Assembly (NCBI GenBank): GCA_024224995.1 | Contig: JAAENB010000722.1 | Location: forward strand, 1-6,065 | Origin: a bacterium | GTDB lineage: Bacteria; Spirochaetota; UBA4802; UBA5550 | DNA length: 6,065 nt | Reading direction: 5' to 3' | Shown: positions 5,451-6,065 of the stretch, piece by piece | Layout of the letters: every line of letters begins with the position of its first letter | How positions within the stretch are numbered: the first letter of the stretch is position 1 | Translations under genes and position numbers: made by a program | The notes under the pieces: generated by a model | Told to the model about the DNA's origin: nothing | Seen by the model: only the letters and a program-made list of their open reading frames with translations | The model's database searches: none

Positions 5451-5533
5451 ATGATGTTTTACAATTTATTCAAAGGGTGTCACATCATCTCCCGAATATC
5501 CGGCAGTACTCCCGGCTGCCTGACCTGGTGCTC

Positions 5534-5629
5534 TTAAATTACATTGCCCGCATACCCTTCCAAAGGATCAATCCGGGAGTCCAGATAGCTTGAAGTAAAA
5601 TCACCAATGTTACTCTCAAGAAACTCTTT
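5534..5629 (-). pseudogene. Possible C-terminal remnant of a minus-strand gene
   Basis: On the minus strand a frame reads KEFLESNIGDFTSSYLDSR and ends EGYAGNVI before TAA at 5534-5536, a more protein-like composition than its surroundings. Upstream the frame is closed by TAA at 5672-5674 inside the repeat structure. The same KEFLES codons recur 187 bp further upstream in another frame (AHKQKEFLES, ending at 5799), as though a gene had been interrupted by an insertion with duplication. No family is recognised and no start is present. It could be chance. Confidence 0.22.
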
Positions 5630-5630
5630 T
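5612..5630. repeat. 19-bp direct repeat, copy 1
   Basis: ACTCTCAAGAAACTCTTTT is repeated exactly at 5799-5817. The copies are offset by 187 bp, leaving 168 bp between them that contain the inverted-repeat element described next. Confidence 0.8.
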
Positions 5631-5637
5631 AAAACAG

Positions 5638-5748
5638 GGGGTCTGTTTTGAGACGTTGCAGTGCAACGTCTTTACGGGCTTGCTCTGTGAAGATGCTTCG
5701 TGCAGGGGTCGCATACCTTGCCCGGAGCAACTTTGCAAAACAGACCCC
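5638..5748. repeat. Palindromic repeat element with 13-bp inverted ends
   Basis: GGGGTCTGTTTTG (5638-5650) is exactly complementary to CAAAACAGACCCC (5736-5748). Directly inside the left end sits AGACGTTGCAGTGCAACGTCT (5651-5671), a 21-base palindrome with one central base. The left end also forms its own small stem, AAAACAG (5631-5637) with CTGTTTT (5643-5649), competing with the long pairing. Such nested palindromes in intergenic DNA resemble REP-type or MITE-like dispersed repeats. No transposase is present in the window. Confidence 0.65.
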
Positions 5749-5798
5749 GGTATCATCACAGTTTCTTCCGTATTTTTTCCCGGCCCTGCCGGGTCCGC

Positions 5799-5817
5799 AC
5801 TCTCAAGAAACTCTTTT
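5799..5817. repeat. 19-bp direct repeat, copy 2
   Basis: Exact second copy of the 19-mer at 5612-5630. The sequences just outside the two copies do not match, so the identity stops sharply, as expected for a duplication or an insertion-site duplication. Confidence 0.8.
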
Positions 5818-5840
5818 TGCTTGTGCGCGGGCCTGGAAGC

Positions 5841-5906
5841 ATGGGCTCTTTGGATTGCTGCGGAACTCCCTCCGGTCAAACAGTCCTCACAACCCAAAGA
5901 GCCCAT
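5841..5906. repeat. 66-bp inverted-repeat unit
   Basis: ATGGGCTCTTTGG (5841-5853) pairs perfectly with CCAAAGAGCCCAT (5894-5906). After one mismatch three more pairs follow (TTG at 5855-5857 with CAA at 5890-5892). The unit would fold as a long stem with a loop of about 32 bases. Its right arm and loop overlap the 23 bases repeated in inverted orientation at the window edge. Confidence 0.6.
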
Positions 5907-6043
5907 ACTTCTACGCCAGATGCAGCCCGCAGTACTATTTAGCCTCTGATCTATATTTTTCCCGCTACACAGGGCCGATCGTGTCTTGATATACCGAAAA
6001 ACGTCATTCGGAATGTAACCTATGGCCGGAGCGATGCCTCCGC

Positions 6044-6065
6044 GGGTTGTGAGGCTGTTTGAGCG
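6044..6065 (+). repeat. Inverted near-copy of 5873-5895, running off the window
   Basis: GGGTTGTGAGGCTGTTTGAG followed by CG matches the minus strand of 5873-5895 with one missing base and one substitution. Two inverted copies about 150 bp apart suggest a dispersed repeat or the two ends of a small element. The right copy is cut by the window edge, so its full length is unknown. Confidence 0.55.

Larger units (their letters stand above)
5451..6065. other. Gene-poor, repeat-rich right end
   Basis: About 615 bp carry no ORF with recognisable protein features on either strand. The several short overlapping frames have Cys/Pro/Ser-rich or low-sense translations. The stretch instead holds a 19-bp direct repeat, a 13-bp inverted repeat enclosing a 21-bp palindrome, a 66-bp inverted-repeat unit, and an inverted near-copy of part of that unit at the window edge. 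Smaller stems occur at 5779-5793 (CCCGGC with GCCGGG) and 6027-6042 (CGGAG with CTCCG). The picture is intergenic DNA with repeats and possible gene remnants. Confidence 0.6.

Noticed and set aside
5351..5593. Plus-strand ORF overlapping the thiolase end
   Set aside because: It begins inside the thiolase gene in another frame and reads through the terminator hairpin, with no ribosome site.
5638..5748. CRISPR array
   Set aside because: The repeats here are inverted or occur only twice, with no regular repeat-spacer periodicity and no cas genes.
5616..6065. Minus-strand frame open for 150 codons to the window edge
   Set aside because: It passes through several inverted repeats, its translation is Cys/Ser/Pro-rich with no domain-like pattern, and no ribosome site precedes its Met codon at 5906.

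Overview
The window is a compact lipid or acyl-CoA catabolism locus from a bacterium. Every start codon has a strong purine-rich Shine-Dalgarno site. GC content is moderate in the plus-strand genes and visibly lower in the left 1.5 kb. Separate acyl-CoA dehydrogenase, SCP2-like, acyl-CoA ligase and thiolase genes under a TetR-type regulator suggest an environmental beta-oxidising bacterium. A Desulfobacterota-like anaerobe is one possibility, but this is a guess; nothing in the window fixes the taxon.

Layout. (1) Positions 1-530, minus strand: the N-terminal 176 residues of an acyl-CoA dehydrogenase-like protein that runs off the left edge. (2) 640-1260, minus strand: a TetR/AcrR-type regulator reading toward the dehydrogenase. 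(3) 1261-1511: a divergent regulatory region with a near-consensus sigma70 promoter and two copies of a 14-bp palindrome, ACTGACATGTCAGT. A third, perfect copy lies at 602-615 in front of the dehydrogenase. (4) 1512-5399, plus strand: an SCP2 sterol-carrier-like protein, a 618-residue AMP-forming acyl-CoA ligase and a 391-residue thiolase. These are probably one operon but are separated by unusual hairpin-rich spacers, including a perfect 37-bp-arm palindrome at 4085-4167. (5) 5400-6065: a hairpin terminator followed by about 600 bp of nested inverted and direct repeats with no convincing intact gene.

Working model. The TetR protein binds the shared palindrome and represses both transcription units until an acyl-CoA or other lipid ligand releases it. 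The ligase activates a carboxylic acid to its CoA thioester, the dehydrogenase introduces the alpha,beta double bond, and the thiolase cleaves the 3-ketoacyl-CoA. The SCP2-like protein may bind or deliver a hydrophobic substrate. No enoyl-CoA hydratase or 3-hydroxyacyl-CoA dehydrogenase is present here, so those steps must be encoded elsewhere. The substrate cannot be read from the sequence.

Most worth a second look: the three-operator local regulon, the palindromic element between ligase and thiolase with near-matching flanking direct repeats, the roughly 75-residue insertion in the ligase, the twin hairpins with a 26-codon ORF between the SCP2 and ligase genes, and the layered repeats at the right end.
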